This document shows positions 47,547 to 57,318 of a DNA stretch of 64,000 bases, one piece after another (the stretch's first letter is position 1; each line of letters begins with the position of its first letter). The position numbers and the translations under genes were made by a program. The DNA comes from Nocardiopsis sp. FR4 (lineage in GTDB: Bacteria; Actinomycetota; Actinomycetes; Streptosporangiales; Streptosporangiaceae). The stretch lies in NCBI RefSeq assembly GCF_009830945.1, contig NZ_ML776455.1, forward strand, positions 148,408 to 212,407. The letters run 5' to 3'. Under the pieces are notes generated by a model. It had not been told where the DNA came from, made no database searches, and was given only the letters and a program-made list of their open reading frames with translations.

Positions 47547-47732
47547 ATGGCCAAGCTCAAGATCACGCAGACCCGTTCCAAGATCGGCGGCAAGGCGAAG
47601 CAGCACGCTGCTCTGCAGTCGCTGGGCCTGGGCCGGATCGGCAAGTCCACCGTCCGTGAGGACCGCCCTGAGGTTCGCGGGCAGATCACGATCGTCGCGC
47701 ACCTCGTCTCTGTCGAGGAGGTTGCCGAATGA
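47547..47732 (+). CDS. rpmD: 50S ribosomal protein uL30
   Basis: 61 aa. [34 protein letters not shown] fit the family; overlaps rplO by four bases (ATGA). Confidence 0.96.
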   Translation: MAKLKITQTRSKIGGKAKQHAALQSLGLGRIGKSTVREDRPEVRGQITIVAHLVSVEEVAE

Positions 47733-48193
47733 GCGACTACAACCCCGACGAGCTGCTCAAGCTGCACCACCTGCGTCCCGCCCCGGGCTCGAACAAGGCC
47801 AAGATCCGCAAGGGTCGCGGCGAGGCCTCCAAGGGCAAGACCGCCGGTCGCGGCACCAAGGGCACCAAGGCTCGTAACACCGTCCGTCCTGGCTTCGAGG
47901 GCGGCCAGATGCCGCTCATCCGCCGGGTGCCCAAGCTCAAGGGCTTCAGCAACGCCCGGTTCAAGACGACCTACCAGGTCGTCAACCTGGACAAGCTGAG
48001 CGAGCTCTACCCCGAGGGCGGCGAGGTCACCGTCGAGGGCCTGGTCGCCAAGGGCGCGGTTCGCAAGAACCAGCTCGTCAAGGTCCTGGGCACCGGTGAG
48101 ATCACCGCCGCCGTGCAGGTGAGCGCGCACGCGTTCTCCGCATCGGCGAAGGAGAAGATCACCGCGGCCGGTGGCTCCGCCACCGAGCTGTAG
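47729..48193 (+). CDS. rplO: 50S ribosomal protein uL15
   Basis: 154 aa. [34 protein letters not shown] and [18 protein letters not shown] are typical. Last gene of the spc operon here, followed by a large hairpin and a separate secY promoter region. Confidence 0.98.
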   Translation: MSDYNPDELLKLHHLRPAPGSNKAKIRKGRGEASKGKTAGRGTKGTKARNTVRPGFEGGQMPLIRRVPKLKGFSNARFKTTYQVVNLDKLSELYPEGGEVTVEGLVAKGAVRKNQLVKVLGTGEITAAVQVSAHAFSASAKEKITAAGGSATEL

Positions 48194-48215
48194 GGCTTCT
48201 CCGCCATGTGCGACC

Positions 48216-48265
48216 GGGGGCGTTCGCCGGGCGGGTCCGTGAGGGATCCGCTGGCGGACGCCCCC
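48216..48265 (+). terminator. terminator after rplO
   Basis: Outer 13-bp stem GGGGGCGTTCGCC / GGCGGACGCCCCC (one G-U pair) with an inner GCGGGTCC / GGATCCGC stem over a short loop. Confidence 0.8.
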
Positions 48266-48299
48266 GCGCGCGTTGTGAGCGGTGATCGTTATGTCTCAC

Positions 48300-48348
48300 G
48301 AACTCAACTGTCGCGTGATCACTGTTACAGTGCCATCTGTTTGAGTTC
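48300..48348 (+). promoter_or_regulatory. nested inverted repeats upstream of secY
   Basis: GAACTCAA (48300-48307) pairs with TTGAGTTC (48341-48348); between them lies the palindrome CACTG-TTA-CAGTG (48318-48330). The stretch is AT-rich compared with its surroundings and lies 128 bases before secY, so it may be an operator or an RNA element. A TTGACG follows at 48354-48359. Confidence 0.5.
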
Positions 48349-48475
48349 ACGCCTTGACGTAATGTGAATACTTCCGAGCAACGGGCGACCGCCCGGAGCT
48401 GACGTTCTACGACGATTCAGGATCGGCCGCGATGTCTGGAACCCGTTCCGCCGCCGAAGCCGCGCAGGAGGAGAC

Positions 48476-49789
48476 GTGCTAGGTGCGTTCGTTCGTGCAT
48501 TCCGCACGCCCGACCTGCGCAACAAGCTGCTGTTCACACTGTTCATCCTGACGATCTTCCGTCTGGGATCGGTGATCCCGGCGCCGGGTATCAACTCGGC
48601 GGCCATCCGGGACCAGATGGAGGCGATCACCGCCGCCGACACCTCCGGTGTGTACGCGCTTGTCAACCTGTTCAGCGGCGGTGCGCTGCTGCAACTGGCG
48701 GTGTTCGCGCTCGGGGTCATGCCGTACATCACCGCGAGCATCATCATCAACCTGCTGACGGTGGTCATCCCCCGCCTGGAGGCCCTCAAGAAGGAGGGCC
48801 AGTCCGGGCAGAGCAAGATCACCCAGTACACCCGCTACCTCACCCTGATGCTCGCGGTCCTGCAGGCCACCAGCATCGTCGCCATGGCCAGGACGGGTGC
48901 CCTGTTCCAGGGGGCCATCCCGGTCAGCTCCTACATGCCCAACCAGGACATCCTCACCCTGGTCACCATCGTCTTCACGATGACCGCCGGCACGGCCATC
49001 ATCATGTGGTTCGGCGAGCTCATCACCGAGCGCGGCGTCGGCAACGGCATGTCACTGCTCATCTTCACCCAGGTCATCGCGATGTTCCCCTCCGCGATCG
49101 CCGGGCTGTACCAGGAGCGCTCCGTCTGGATCTTCTCCATCATCTGCATCGCGGGCCTGGTGCTCATCACCGCCGTGGTCTTCATGGAGCAGGCCCAGCG
49201 CCGCATCCCGGTCCAGTACGCCAAGCGGATGGTCGGGCGCCGCATGTACGGCGGCAGCTCCACCTACATCCCGCTGAAGGTCAACCAGGCGGGCATCATC
49301 CCGGTGATCTTCGCCTCCTCGCTGCTGTACCTGCCCCAGCTGCTGGTGGGCCTGATGGGCCAGGAGTCCACCAACCCGGTGGTGACCTTCATCCAGGACT
49401 ACTTCCTCACCGGTACACACCCCGTGTACATGGCCACCTTCTTCGTGATGATCATCGGCTTCGCGTTCTTCTACGTCGCGATTACCTTCAACCCCACTGA
49501 AGTGGCCGACAACATGAAGAAGTACGGTGGGTTCATCCCGGGTATCCGACCGGGGCGTCCGACCGCCGAGTACCTGGACTACGTCCTGACCAGGCTGACG
49601 ACGCCAGGCTCTCTGTACCTGGGTGTGATCGCTCTGCTGCCGATGGTCGCCCTCGGCGCCACCGGCGCCAGCGCGAACTTCCCCTTCGGCGGAACGAGCA
49701 TCCTCATCATGGTCGGCGTCGGGCTGGATACGGTGAAGCAGATCGAGAGTCACCTCCAGCAGAGGAACTACGAAGGTTTTCTGCGATAA
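48476..49789 (+). CDS. secY: preprotein translocase subunit SecY
   Basis: 437 aa from GTG with CAGGAGGAGAC upstream. Ten membrane helices; RNKLLFTLFILTIFRLGSVIP (TM1), PYITASIIINLLTVVIP, GNGMSLLIFTQVI, the cytoplasmic loop QRRIPVQYAKRM and GFIPGIRPGRPTAEYL are SecY marks. Channel of the Sec translocon with SecE and SecG. adk starts immediately after its stop. Confidence 0.98.
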   Translation: MLGAFVRAFRTPDLRNKLLFTLFILTIFRLGSVIPAPGINSAAIRDQMEAITAADTSGVYALVNLFSGGALLQLAVFALGVMPYITASIIINLLTVVIPRLEALKKEGQSGQSKITQYTRYLTLMLAVLQATSIVAMARTGALFQGAIPVSSYMPNQDILTLVTIVFTMTAGTAIIMWFGELITERGVGNGMSLLIFTQVIAMFPSAIAGLYQERSVWIFSIICIAGLVLITAVVFMEQAQRRIPVQYAKRMVGRRMYGGSSTYIPLKVNQAGIIPVIFASSLLYLPQLLVGLMGQESTNPVVTFIQDYFLTGTHPVYMATFFVMIIGFAFFYVAITFNPTEVADNMKKYGGFIPGIRPGRPTAEYLDYVLTRLTTPGSLYLGVIALLPMVALGATGASANFPFGGTSILIMVGVGLDTVKQIESHLQQRNYEGFLR

Positions 49790-50452
49790 ATGCGAGCAGT
49801 ATTGGTGGGGCCGCCTGGGGCCGGCAAGGGCACCCAGGCCCAGATCCTCGCGAAGGAACTGTCGATCCCGAAGGTGTCCACCGGTGACATCTTCCGGGCC
49901 AACGTCAGCGGCGGTACCGAACTGGGCAAGAGGGCCAAGGAGTACATGGACCGCGGTGACCTCGTCCCCGACGAGGTCACCAACGCCATGGTCAGGGACC
50001 GGCTGGCCCAGGACGACGCCGGGTCGGGGTTCCTACTCGACGGGTTCCCGCGCAACGTCCCCCAGGCGGAGACGCTCCAGGGGATGCTCGCCGACCTCGA
50101 CACGCGCCTGGACGTCGTCCTGGAGCTGAGGGTCGACGAGGAAGAGGTCGTCAAGCGCCTCTCGGGACGCCGTTCGTGCCCCGAGTGCGGCCGGGTGTAC
50201 CACGTCGAGTACGACCCGCCCAAGGTGGCGGGCCGGTGCGACAACGAGGGCGCCGAGCTGTACCAGCGTGAGGACGACCGCGAGGAGACCATCAGGCACC
50301 GCCTCAAGGTCTACCGGGAGCAGACCGCTCCGCTGGTGGAGTTCTACGAGGCACAGGGCCTGCTGGCCACCATCGCCGCCACGGGTGCCGTGGAGGAGGT
50401 GACGGCCCGCGCCAAGGCCGCCATCGAGGACAGGTCCGGAGCCGGTTCCTGA
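49790..50452 (+). CDS. adk: adenylate kinase
   Basis: 220 aa, ATG directly after the secY stop. P-loop [35 protein letters not shown] and the [16 protein letters not shown]. The LID has CPEC and a third Cys (GRCDNEG), the fourth ligand position being Glu/Asp-like, as in some zinc-LID kinases. Interconverts AMP + ATP and 2 ADP. TGATG junction with map. Confidence 0.97.
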   Translation: MRAVLVGPPGAGKGTQAQILAKELSIPKVSTGDIFRANVSGGTELGKRAKEYMDRGDLVPDEVTNAMVRDRLAQDDAGSGFLLDGFPRNVPQAETLQGMLADLDTRLDVVLELRVDEEEVVKRLSGRRSCPECGRVYHVEYDPPKVAGRCDNEGAELYQREDDREETIRHRLKVYREQTAPLVEFYEAQGLLATIAATGAVEEVTARAKAAIEDRSGAGS

Positions 50453-51276
50453 TGCGTCGCAAGTCCGAACCGGCCGTGCAGATCAAGACCCCGGACCAGA
50501 TCGCCAGGATGCGGGCGGCGGGCCAGGTCGTGGCCCGCGCCCTGGACACCCTCCGGGCCGCCGTGCGGCCCGGGGTGTCCACCCTGGAGCTGGACGCCGT
50601 GGCGGAGAAGGTGATCCGCGACGCGGGAGCCGTTCCCTCCTTCAAGGGCTACCACGGCTTCCCGGGGTCCATCTGCGCGTCGGTGAACGAGGAGGTCGTC
50701 CACGGCATCCCCAGCGCCGAGCGGGTGCTCGCCGAGGGCGACATCATCTCCATCGACTGCGGGGCCATCCTGGAGGGCTGGCACGGCGACTCGGCGATCA
50801 CGGTCGCCGTCGGCGAGGCCCGCCCCGAGGACCTGCGCATGATGGAGGTCTGCGAGGAGTCCATGTGGCGGGGGATCAACGAGCTGCGCCCGGGCCGCCG
50901 CCTGGGTGACGTCGGCTTCGCGATCGGCGACCACATCTCCCGCAACGGCGGCTACGGCAACGTCCGCGAGTACGGTGGCCACGGCATCGGCACCGAGATG
51001 CACATGGAGCCGCACGTGCTCAACTACGGCAAGCGCGGCAAGGGGCTGAAGCTGGTCGAGGGCATGTGCCTGGCCATCGAGCCGATGACCACCCTGGGCC
51101 GCCACGACGTCGTCCAGCTCGACGACGGCTGGACCGTGGTGACCCGGGACGGCGGTCGGGCGGCGCACTTCGAGCACACGGTCGCGATCACCGCGGACGG
51201 TCCGCTCGTGCTGACCGCTCGCGAGTCCAACCGCGCTAAGATCGCCGACATGGGGTTCGTCCAGCCGACCTGGTAG
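50452..51276 (+). CDS. map: methionine aminopeptidase, type I
   Basis: 274 aa. KTPDQIARMRAAGQVVARAL, metal ligands in IDCGAILEGWHGDSA (two Asp), GGHGIGTEMH (His), LAIEPMT (Glu) and HFEHTVAI (Glu). Removes the initiator Met from nascent chains. secY-adk-map coupling is standard. Confidence 0.97.
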   Translation: MRRKSEPAVQIKTPDQIARMRAAGQVVARALDTLRAAVRPGVSTLELDAVAEKVIRDAGAVPSFKGYHGFPGSICASVNEEVVHGIPSAERVLAEGDIISIDCGAILEGWHGDSAITVAVGEARPEDLRMMEVCEESMWRGINELRPGRRLGDVGFAIGDHISRNGGYGNVREYGGHGIGTEMHMEPHVLNYGKRGKGLKLVEGMCLAIEPMTTLGRHDVVQLDDGWTVVTRDGGRAAHFEHTVAITADGPLVLTARESNRAKIADMGFVQPTW

Positions 51277-51334
51277 GGCCTGCGTCCCGGTCGTGGGACG
51301 CGGGACCGCGGGTCACCGATGCGAGGTGCGCGCA

Positions 51335-51787
51335 GTGTCCGACCCGGTGCCGTCCACACGAACGTCCGACGCGGAACGCGACCGCGTCGCGCGGCTGCTC
51401 CAGGAGCACTTCGCCCAGGGGCGGCTGGACCAGGAGGAGTTCACCGAGCGCCTCAGCCGCACCTACAAGGCCCGCACCGCGGACGAGCTGGCCCTGGTCA
51501 CCGGAGACCTCCCCGAGCGCGACCTCGCCGACCTCCGCGGCGCCCGGCCGGAGGACTTCGCGGTGGCGCCCCCGCTCAGCATGCGCGACCCGGCCCTGAT
51601 GGTGCCGTGGGCGCTCTACGTCGGCGTCAACGTCCTGTGCTTCGTCATCTGGCTGATCCTGTTCCTCACCACCGACTACGACTACCCGTGGTTCCTGTGG
51701 GTGATGGGTCCCTGGGGGATCGTGATGGGTGTGGTGACCGTCGGCGTGCTGGCCGGTCAGCGGGGCCACCCCGACTCCCGCGAATGA
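51335..51787 (+). CDS. DUF1707 membrane protein
   Basis: 150 aa from GTG. The N-terminal DUF1707 motif (TSDAERDRVARLLQEHFAQG, LDQEEFTERL and TADELALVTGDLP, residues about 8-65) is followed by a short linker and two membrane helices (ALYVGVNVLCFVIWLILFL and GPWGIVMGVVTVGVLAG). The family is common in actinobacteria; its role is unknown. Follows map by 58 bases and may be in its operon. Confidence 0.88.
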   Translation: MSDPVPSTRTSDAERDRVARLLQEHFAQGRLDQEEFTERLSRTYKARTADELALVTGDLPERDLADLRGARPEDFAVAPPLSMRDPALMVPWALYVGVNVLCFVIWLILFLTTDYDYPWFLWVMGPWGIVMGVVTVGVLAGQRGHPDSRE

Positions 51788-52057
51788 GACTGCGCCCCTT
51801 CGGGCCTCCGCCTCGCTCCGGCCTGGTTCGGGCGCCCGAAGAGCGCGGTTCTCCGGTGTCTCCCGTGCCCGGCTCCTGCCCGCCCGTCGCCCGCCGCCCC
51901 CTCAAACGACGCCTACGGCGCGGTGCTGCCCGGCGGCGACGTCCGACCCCTGCGGAACCCCGCTGGCGCCCTCACATGAGAGGTGGTCAGGAGCACTTGC
52001 CGCGGGGGGATAGACTGTCACTGCCCATACGCGGGCTGTTGGGTCAGTCTGCCTTCT
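51788..52057 (+). other. gap before the infA promoter, no gene seen
   Basis: 270 bases without a credible coding region. A -10-like TAGACT is at 52011-52016. Confidence 0.55.
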
Positions 52058-52087
52058 TTGCGCCACGTCTTCTCATCGACGTAAGCT
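52058..52087 (+). promoter_or_regulatory. infA operon promoter
   Basis: -35 TTGCGC (52058-52063), 18-base spacer, -10 TAAGCT (52082-52087), in an AT-richer stretch. Predicts a leader of about 145 bases. Confidence 0.55.
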
Positions 52088-52235
52088 CTTGCAGTTGACC
52101 TGATCTTCCAGTGTGCCCAGGCGTCGGTGACGGCCGGTGTGAACCGCTGTCGCCGGGGCCGTCGCGTCATGTGGGGCCACTGGGGTCGCGTCGGGTTGTC
52201 CTGATCAACCAATCGATGAGCGAGGCGTGGAGGAC

Positions 52236-52457
52236 ATGGCCAAGAAAGACGGCGCCATCGAGATCGAGGGTTCCGTTGTCGAGTCCCTACCCAACGCTAT
52301 GTTCAAGGTAGAGCTCGACAACGGGCACCAGGTCCTTGCCCACATCAGCGGCAAGATGCGGATGAACTACATCCGTATTCTCCCCGACGACCGCGTCGTC
52401 GTGGAGCTGAGCCCGTACGACCTCACGCGCGGGCGCATCGTTTACCGCTACAAGTAG
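52236..52457 (+). CDS. infA: translation initiation factor IF-1
   Basis: 73 aa from ATG 52236 ([12 protein letters not shown]), exactly the usual length, with GGAGG upstream; GTG 52227 would add three residues. OB-fold motifs [30 protein letters not shown] and [12 protein letters not shown]. Binds the 30S A site. Confidence 0.98.
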   Translation: MAKKDGAIEIEGSVVESLPNAMFKVELDNGHQVLAHISGKMRMNYIRILPDDRVVVELSPYDLTRGRIVYRYK

Positions 52458-52504
52458 CCCGTGGCGGGCCCGCGGGCCCGGTACAGGATGAGTTCGGAGT
52501 CACC

Positions 52505-52618
52505 ATGAAGGTCAAGCCGAGCGTGAAGAAGATCTGCGCGAAGTGCCGCGTGATCCGCCGTAACCGCCGGATCATGGTCATTTGCTCGGACCCGCGCCAC
52601 AAGCAGCGCCAGGGCTAG
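52505..52618 (+). CDS. rpmJ: 50S ribosomal protein bL36 (zinc type)
   Basis: 37 aa. [20 protein letters not shown] and the zinc ligands Cys11, Cys14, Cys27 and His32 ([13 protein letters not shown]). 47 bases after infA. Confidence 0.97.
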   Translation: MKVKPSVKKICAKCRVIRRNRRIMVICSDPRHKQRQG

Positions 52619-52825
52619 TCCCCCGGTCCGCTGGTCGCGGCTTCACAGCGATCGGCCCGGCGGCGCAGCCCCCGGGCACACGAAACAACGCAAACCTGTT
52701 CCGACTCCCGCCGCCGACGCGGCGCGGGAGGTACCCCCGGTCGGAGGCCGGGGCCTCGTCGATTGGGCGACGAGAGGGTGGAACGGGCAAGACCTCCGCA
52801 TAGGGCAAATAGGAGTCTCGCCCAC

Positions 52826-53206
52826 ATGGCACGTATCGAAGGCGTCGACCTTCCCCGCGACAAGCGGGTGGAGATCGCTCTCACGTACATCTTCGGGATC
52901 GGGCGCACCCGTGCGCTGGAGACCCTGAAGCAGACCGGCGTCGACGGCAACACCCGCGTCTACCAGCTGTCCGAGGAGGACCTGGTCAAGCTGCGCGAGT
53001 GGATCGGCGCGAACTACCAGGTCGAGGGCGACCTGCGCCGCGAGGTGCAGGGCGACATCCGTCGCAAGATGGAGATCGGTAGCTACCAGGGCATCCGCCA
53101 CCGCCGTGGGCTCCCCGTCCGCGGTCAGCGCACGCAGACCAACGCGCGCACCCGCAAGGGCAAGAAGAAGACCGTGGCCGGTAAGAAGAAGGCCGGTAAG
53201 AAGTAG
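52826..53206 (+). CDS. rpsM: 30S ribosomal protein uS13
   Basis: 126 aa from ATG ([16 protein letters not shown]) with TAGGAG upstream. [36 protein letters not shown] and a Lys-rich tail. The gap of about 200 bases after rpmJ holds no gene. Confidence 0.98.
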   Translation: MARIEGVDLPRDKRVEIALTYIFGIGRTRALETLKQTGVDGNTRVYQLSEEDLVKLREWIGANYQVEGDLRREVQGDIRRKMEIGSYQGIRHRRGLPVRGQRTQTNARTRKGKKKTVAGKKKAGKK

Positions 53207-53274
53207 TCCGCTCGGACTGGACTGTCAACCGCGTCCGGACGACAACGGACCGATGATCTCTGGGAGTTACGCTC

Positions 53275-53679
<405 letters not shown>

Positions 53680-53861
53680 TCCCGGCAGCGCGCGCCCGCG
53701 GTCCTATCCGCGCGGGCGCCGCGCCGCGCCTGATCCCGCGCGGTCCCCGGCTGGGGCCCGCGCGGGCGGGGTAGGAATCCGAGTAGTGGGCACCGCATCC
53801 GCGGTGTCCGTCCGGTGGCCGTCAAATAGCGGGCGGCCATGTGGAAGGGAAGACACGGACC

Positions 53862-54884
53862 ATGTTGATCGCACAGCGTCCCACGCTCACCGAGGAAGCG
53901 GTCTCGGACCTGCGCTCGAAGTTCGTCATCGAGCCGCTGGAGCCGGGTTTCGGCTACACCATCGGTAACTCGCTCCGGCGTACCCTGCTGTCCTCCATCC
54001 CCGGCGCGGCTGTCACGAGCATCCGCATCGAGGGCGTCGAGCACGAGTTCACCACCGTGCCCGGTGTCAAGGAGGACGTCACCGAGATGATCCTCAACCT
54101 CAAGGGCCTGGTCGTCAGCTCCGAGCACGACGAGCCGGTGCTGATGTACCTGCGCAAGCAGGGCCCCGGTGTGGTGACCGCTGCGGACATCGCCCCTCCG
54201 GCCGGTGTCGAGGTGCACAACCCCGACCTGCACATCGCCACGCTCAACGGCAAGGGCAAGCTGGAGATGGAGCTGACGGTCGAGCGCGGCCGCGGCTACG
54301 TCTCGGCGACGCAGAACAAGCAGGCCGGGCAGGAGATCGGTCGGATCCCGATCGACTCCATCTACTCCCCGGTCCTGCGTGTGACCTACAAGGTCGAGGC
54401 CACCCGCGTCGAGCAGCGCACCGACTTCGACCGCCTGATCGTCGACATCGAGACCAAGCCGGCCATCCGTCCCCGGGACGCGGTCGCCAGCGCGGGCAAG
54501 ACCCTGGTCGAGCTGTTCGGTCTGGCGCGCGAGCTCAACGTCGACGCCGAGGGCATCGACATGGGCCCCTCGCCCACGGACGCCGCCCTGGCGGCCGACC
54601 TGGCGCTGCCGATCGAGGACCTCAACCTCACGGTCCGGTCCTACAACTGCCTCAAGCGTGAGGGCATCCACAGCGTCGGAGAGCTGGTTGCCCGCTCCGA
54701 GCAGGACCTGTTGGACATCCGCAACTTCGGTGCCAAGTCCATCGACGAGGTCAAGCAGAAGCTCGTCGACATGGGCCTGTCGCTGAAGGACTCCCCGCCC
54801 GGATTCGACCCCAGCTCGGCGGCCGACTCCTACAGCTCCGAGGACGACGAGGGCGAGTCCTTCGTCGAGACGGAGCAGTACTAA
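53862..54884 (+). CDS. rpoA: RNA polymerase alpha subunit
   Basis: 340 aa from ATG 53862 ([12 protein letters not shown]). [20 protein letters not shown] (dimer interface), alpha-CTD with [16 protein letters not shown] and [19 protein letters not shown], then an acidic tail ([18 protein letters not shown]). Scaffolds polymerase assembly and contacts UP elements and activators. Confidence 0.98.
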   Translation: MLIAQRPTLTEEAVSDLRSKFVIEPLEPGFGYTIGNSLRRTLLSSIPGAAVTSIRIEGVEHEFTTVPGVKEDVTEMILNLKGLVVSSEHDEPVLMYLRKQGPGVVTAADIAPPAGVEVHNPDLHIATLNGKGKLEMELTVERGRGYVSATQNKQAGQEIGRIPIDSIYSPVLRVTYKVEATRVEQRTDFDRLIVDIETKPAIRPRDAVASAGKTLVELFGLARELNVDAEGIDMGPSPTDAALAADLALPIEDLNLTVRSYNCLKREGIHSVGELVARSEQDLLDIRNFGAKSIDEVKQKLVDMGLSLKDSPPGFDPSSAADSYSSEDDEGESFVETEQY

Positions 54885-54954
54885 CCGACCTTCGTCGCCC
54901 ACATGGTCCCCGGCCGAGTGCGGCCGTGGACCGCATCACTAGGAGAACGACACC

Positions 54955-55497
54955 ATGCCCACGCCTACCAAGGGCGCCCGTCTGGGTTCCGGGCCCGCTC
55001 ACGAGCGGCACATCCTGGCGAACCTGGCCACCTCGCTGTTCCAGCACGGCCGCATCCGCACCACCGAGGCCAAGGCCAAGCGCCTGCGCCCGTACGCGGA
55101 GAAGCTGATCACCCTCGGCAAGCGCGGTGACCTGCACGCCCGCCGCCAGGTCCTGACCAAGATCACGGACAAGGCCGTCGTGCACGAGCTCTTCACCGAG
55201 ATCGGCCCGCGCTACGAGAACCGCCCCGGCGGCTACACCCGGATCACCAAGATCGGTCCGCGCAAGGGTGACAACGCGCCGATGGCGGTCATCGAGCTGG
55301 TCGAGGCGCTGAGCGCCCCCGCCGCTCCGGCCTCCGCCCAGGGCGCCGCCAAGGCGGAGGAGCCCAAGGCCGAGGAGACGACCGAGGCCCCGGCCGCCGA
55401 GGCGGGCGACCAGCCGGCCGAGGACACCACCTCCGACCAGACGGCCCAGGCCGACGAGACCGCCCAGGCCGAGGGCGACAAGTCCGAGGACAAGTAG
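54955..55497 (+). CDS. rplQ: 50S ribosomal protein bL17
   Basis: 180 aa. [40 protein letters not shown] and [21 protein letters not shown] cover the core; residues about 120-180 are an Ala/Glu/Gln-rich acidic tail absent from E. coli L17 (127 aa). Ends the operon before a hairpin. Confidence 0.98.
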   Translation: MPTPTKGARLGSGPAHERHILANLATSLFQHGRIRTTEAKAKRLRPYAEKLITLGKRGDLHARRQVLTKITDKAVVHELFTEIGPRYENRPGGYTRITKIGPRKGDNAPMAVIELVEALSAPAAPASAQGAAKAEEPKAEETTEAPAAEAGDQPAEDTTSDQTAQADETAQAEGDKSEDK

Positions 55498-55540
55498 GAC
55501 GCGACACGTGCGGGCTGCCCGCGCGTACGCGTCCGGCGGA

Positions 55541-55568
55541 GTGCCCGATCCCCTGGGGGGTCGGGCAC
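55541..55568 (+). terminator. terminator after rplQ
   Basis: GTGCCCGATCCCC / GGGGGTCGGGCAC stem with a very short top, followed by TCGTTCTTT. It ends 26 bases before the truA start. Confidence 0.75.
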
Positions 55569-55594
55569 TCGTTCTTTGCGCGAAGAGGGGTGGC

Positions 55595-56434
55595 ATGGAC
55601 GAGACGACGGTCCGGGTGCGGCTGGACGTGGCCTACGACGGCACGGACTTCTCCGGATGGGCGGCGCAGCCGAACCGGCGCACGGTGCAGGGCGAGCTGG
55701 AGGCCGCGCTGGCCCGGGTGCTGCGGCTGCCCTCGGTGTCGTTGACCTGCGCCGGCCGCACGGACGCCGGTGTGCACGCCCGCGGCCAGGTGGTGCAGGC
55801 CGACATTCCCGCCGACACGTGGGAGAACGAGGGCGGGCGGGTGCTGCGCCGCCTGGCCGGGGTGCTGCCCGGGGACGTGCGGGTGCGCGCGGCCCGGTTG
55901 GCGCCCCCGGGCTTCGACGCCCGCTTCTCCCCGCTGTTCCGCCGCTACCTGTACCGGGTCAGCGACGCGCCCTACGGGGTGGACCCGCTGCTGAGGCGCG
56001 ACGTGCTGTGGCACCGCAGTCCCCTGGACGCCGACCGGATGAACGAGGCGGCCCGGCGCCTGCTCGGCGAGCACGACTTCGCGTCCTTCTGCAGGAAGCG
56101 CGAGGGAGCGACCACCATCCGGGAGCTCCAGCGCCTGGAGTGGACCAGGGTGGACGAGCACCTGCTGCACGGCACGATCCAGGCCGACGCGTTCTGCCAC
56201 AACATGGTCCGCGCGCTCGTGGGAGCGCTGCTGGCGGTCGGGGACGGCCGCCGGGAGGTGGACTGGCCGGGCCGGGTGCTGGGGGCCGCGTCGAGGGACT
56301 CGTCGGTGCACGTGGTCGGACCGCAGGGGCTGAGCCTGGAGGAGGTGCGCTACCCGCCCGACGAGGAGCTGGCCGAGCGCGCCTCGGCCACCCGCCGGGT
56401 GCGGGAGCTGTCCCGCCGGGGCCACACGGAGTGA
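55595..56434 (+). CDS. truA: tRNA pseudouridine synthase A
   Basis: 279 aa from ATG ([19 protein letters not shown]) with AGAGGGG upstream. Catalytic Asp in [14 protein letters not shown], then [16 protein letters not shown] and [17 protein letters not shown]. Makes pseudouridine at positions 38-40 of tRNA anticodon arms. The usual neighbour of rplQ. Confidence 0.96.
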   Translation: MDETTVRVRLDVAYDGTDFSGWAAQPNRRTVQGELEAALARVLRLPSVSLTCAGRTDAGVHARGQVVQADIPADTWENEGGRVLRRLAGVLPGDVRVRAARLAPPGFDARFSPLFRRYLYRVSDAPYGVDPLLRRDVLWHRSPLDADRMNEAARRLLGEHDFASFCRKREGATTIRELQRLEWTRVDEHLLHGTIQADAFCHNMVRALVGALLAVGDGRREVDWPGRVLGAASRDSSVHVVGPQGLSLEEVRYPPDEELAERASATRRVRELSRRGHTE

Positions 56435-56474
56435 GGCCGCGGCCGTCCCCGCGGGGCACGGCAGCGCCGGGGCC

Positions 56475-57242
56475 TCATCGCGCGGAGCGGTAGTGGTAGC
56501 CGCGCACCCGGACGAAGCCCGCCCGCCCGTACAGCCGCACGGCCGGGGTGTTGTCCTCCTCCACCTGCAGGTACATCCGTCCGGCCCCCTGTTCCTCGGC
56601 CCAGGCGGCCAGCGCCGCGAGCACGGCCCGGGCCGCGCCCCCGCCGCGGGCCCGGGGGAGCGTGGCCAGGCCGAACACCCCCGCCCAGCCGGTGTCGGCC
56701 ACGGCGCGGCCCACCGCGACGACCTCGTCCCCGGCCAGCGCGCAGGCGTAGGCGGAGGGGGCGCGGACCCGGGCGAGGGTGGCGCGCTCCGCGCGGAGGT
56801 CGGCGCCCGGGCCCTGGGCCGCCCCCCGGACCCGCAGCCACGCGGGGGCGGGGCGCCCCTCCACCAGGACGCGCGGTGCCCCCTCCGGGACCCCGGACCG
56901 GACGCGCGCGGCGGGCGCCGCCATGAGCGCCAGTGAGCCGTGGCGGCGGTAGCCGCGCCCGGCCAGGGCGGCGTCGAGTTCCCCGGGGCAGGCCCCGGGG
57001 GTGATCTGGAACCGGGCGACCGTGCCCCGGGCCGTGTGGAAGCGCTCGGCCCCGGTGATCCGCTCCGCCAGGTCCTCCGGGTCCGTTCCGGCGTGCGGCA
57101 GGACCGTCCCGGTCCACCAGGCGCCGTCGGGCGCGTGGCGCAGCCACCAGCCCCGGGCGGGTTCGACCCGCTCCGCGGGCATGGCCCGGGCGGCCCTCTC
57201 CTGGAGGCCCCGCACCAGGGCGGGGTCGCTGACGGCGGTCAC
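56475..57242 (-). CDS. GNAT-family N-acetyltransferase
   Basis: 255 aa from GTG with GGAGCGGGG upstream. The C-terminal half is a GNAT fold: GVFGLATLPRARGGGAARAVLAAL (acetyl-CoA motif A, R-x-x-G-x-A variant RARGGGA) and VEEDNTPAVRLYGRAGF (motif B). The N-terminal half (residues 1-120) resembles a degenerate GNAT repeat. Substrate unknown. Convergent with truA. Confidence 0.88.
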   Translation of the reverse strand: MTAVSDPALVRGLQERAARAMPAERVEPARGWWLRHAPDGAWWTGTVLPHAGTDPEDLAERITGAERFHTARGTVARFQITPGACPGELDAALAGRGYRRHGSLALMAAPAARVRSGVPEGAPRVLVEGRPAPAWLRVRGAAQGPGADLRAERATLARVRAPSAYACALAGDEVVAVGRAVADTGWAGVFGLATLPRARGGGAARAVLAALAAWAEEQGAGRMYLQVEEDNTPAVRLYGRAGFVRVRGYHYRSAR

Positions 57243-57262
57243 GGCCCCGCTCCTTCCGGACG

Positions 57263-57304
57263 GCGCGAGGGGCGTTCCGGCCGAGGCCGCGACGCCCCTC
57301 GCGC
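57263..57304 (-). terminator. terminator after the minus-strand Pro/Gln-rich membrane protein
   Basis: Perfect 13-bp stem GCGCGAGGGGCGT / ACGCCCCTCGCGC with a 16-base loop, just past the stop of the gene at 57319. Confidence 0.75.
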
Positions 57305-57318
57305 GCTCGGGGCCGGGG

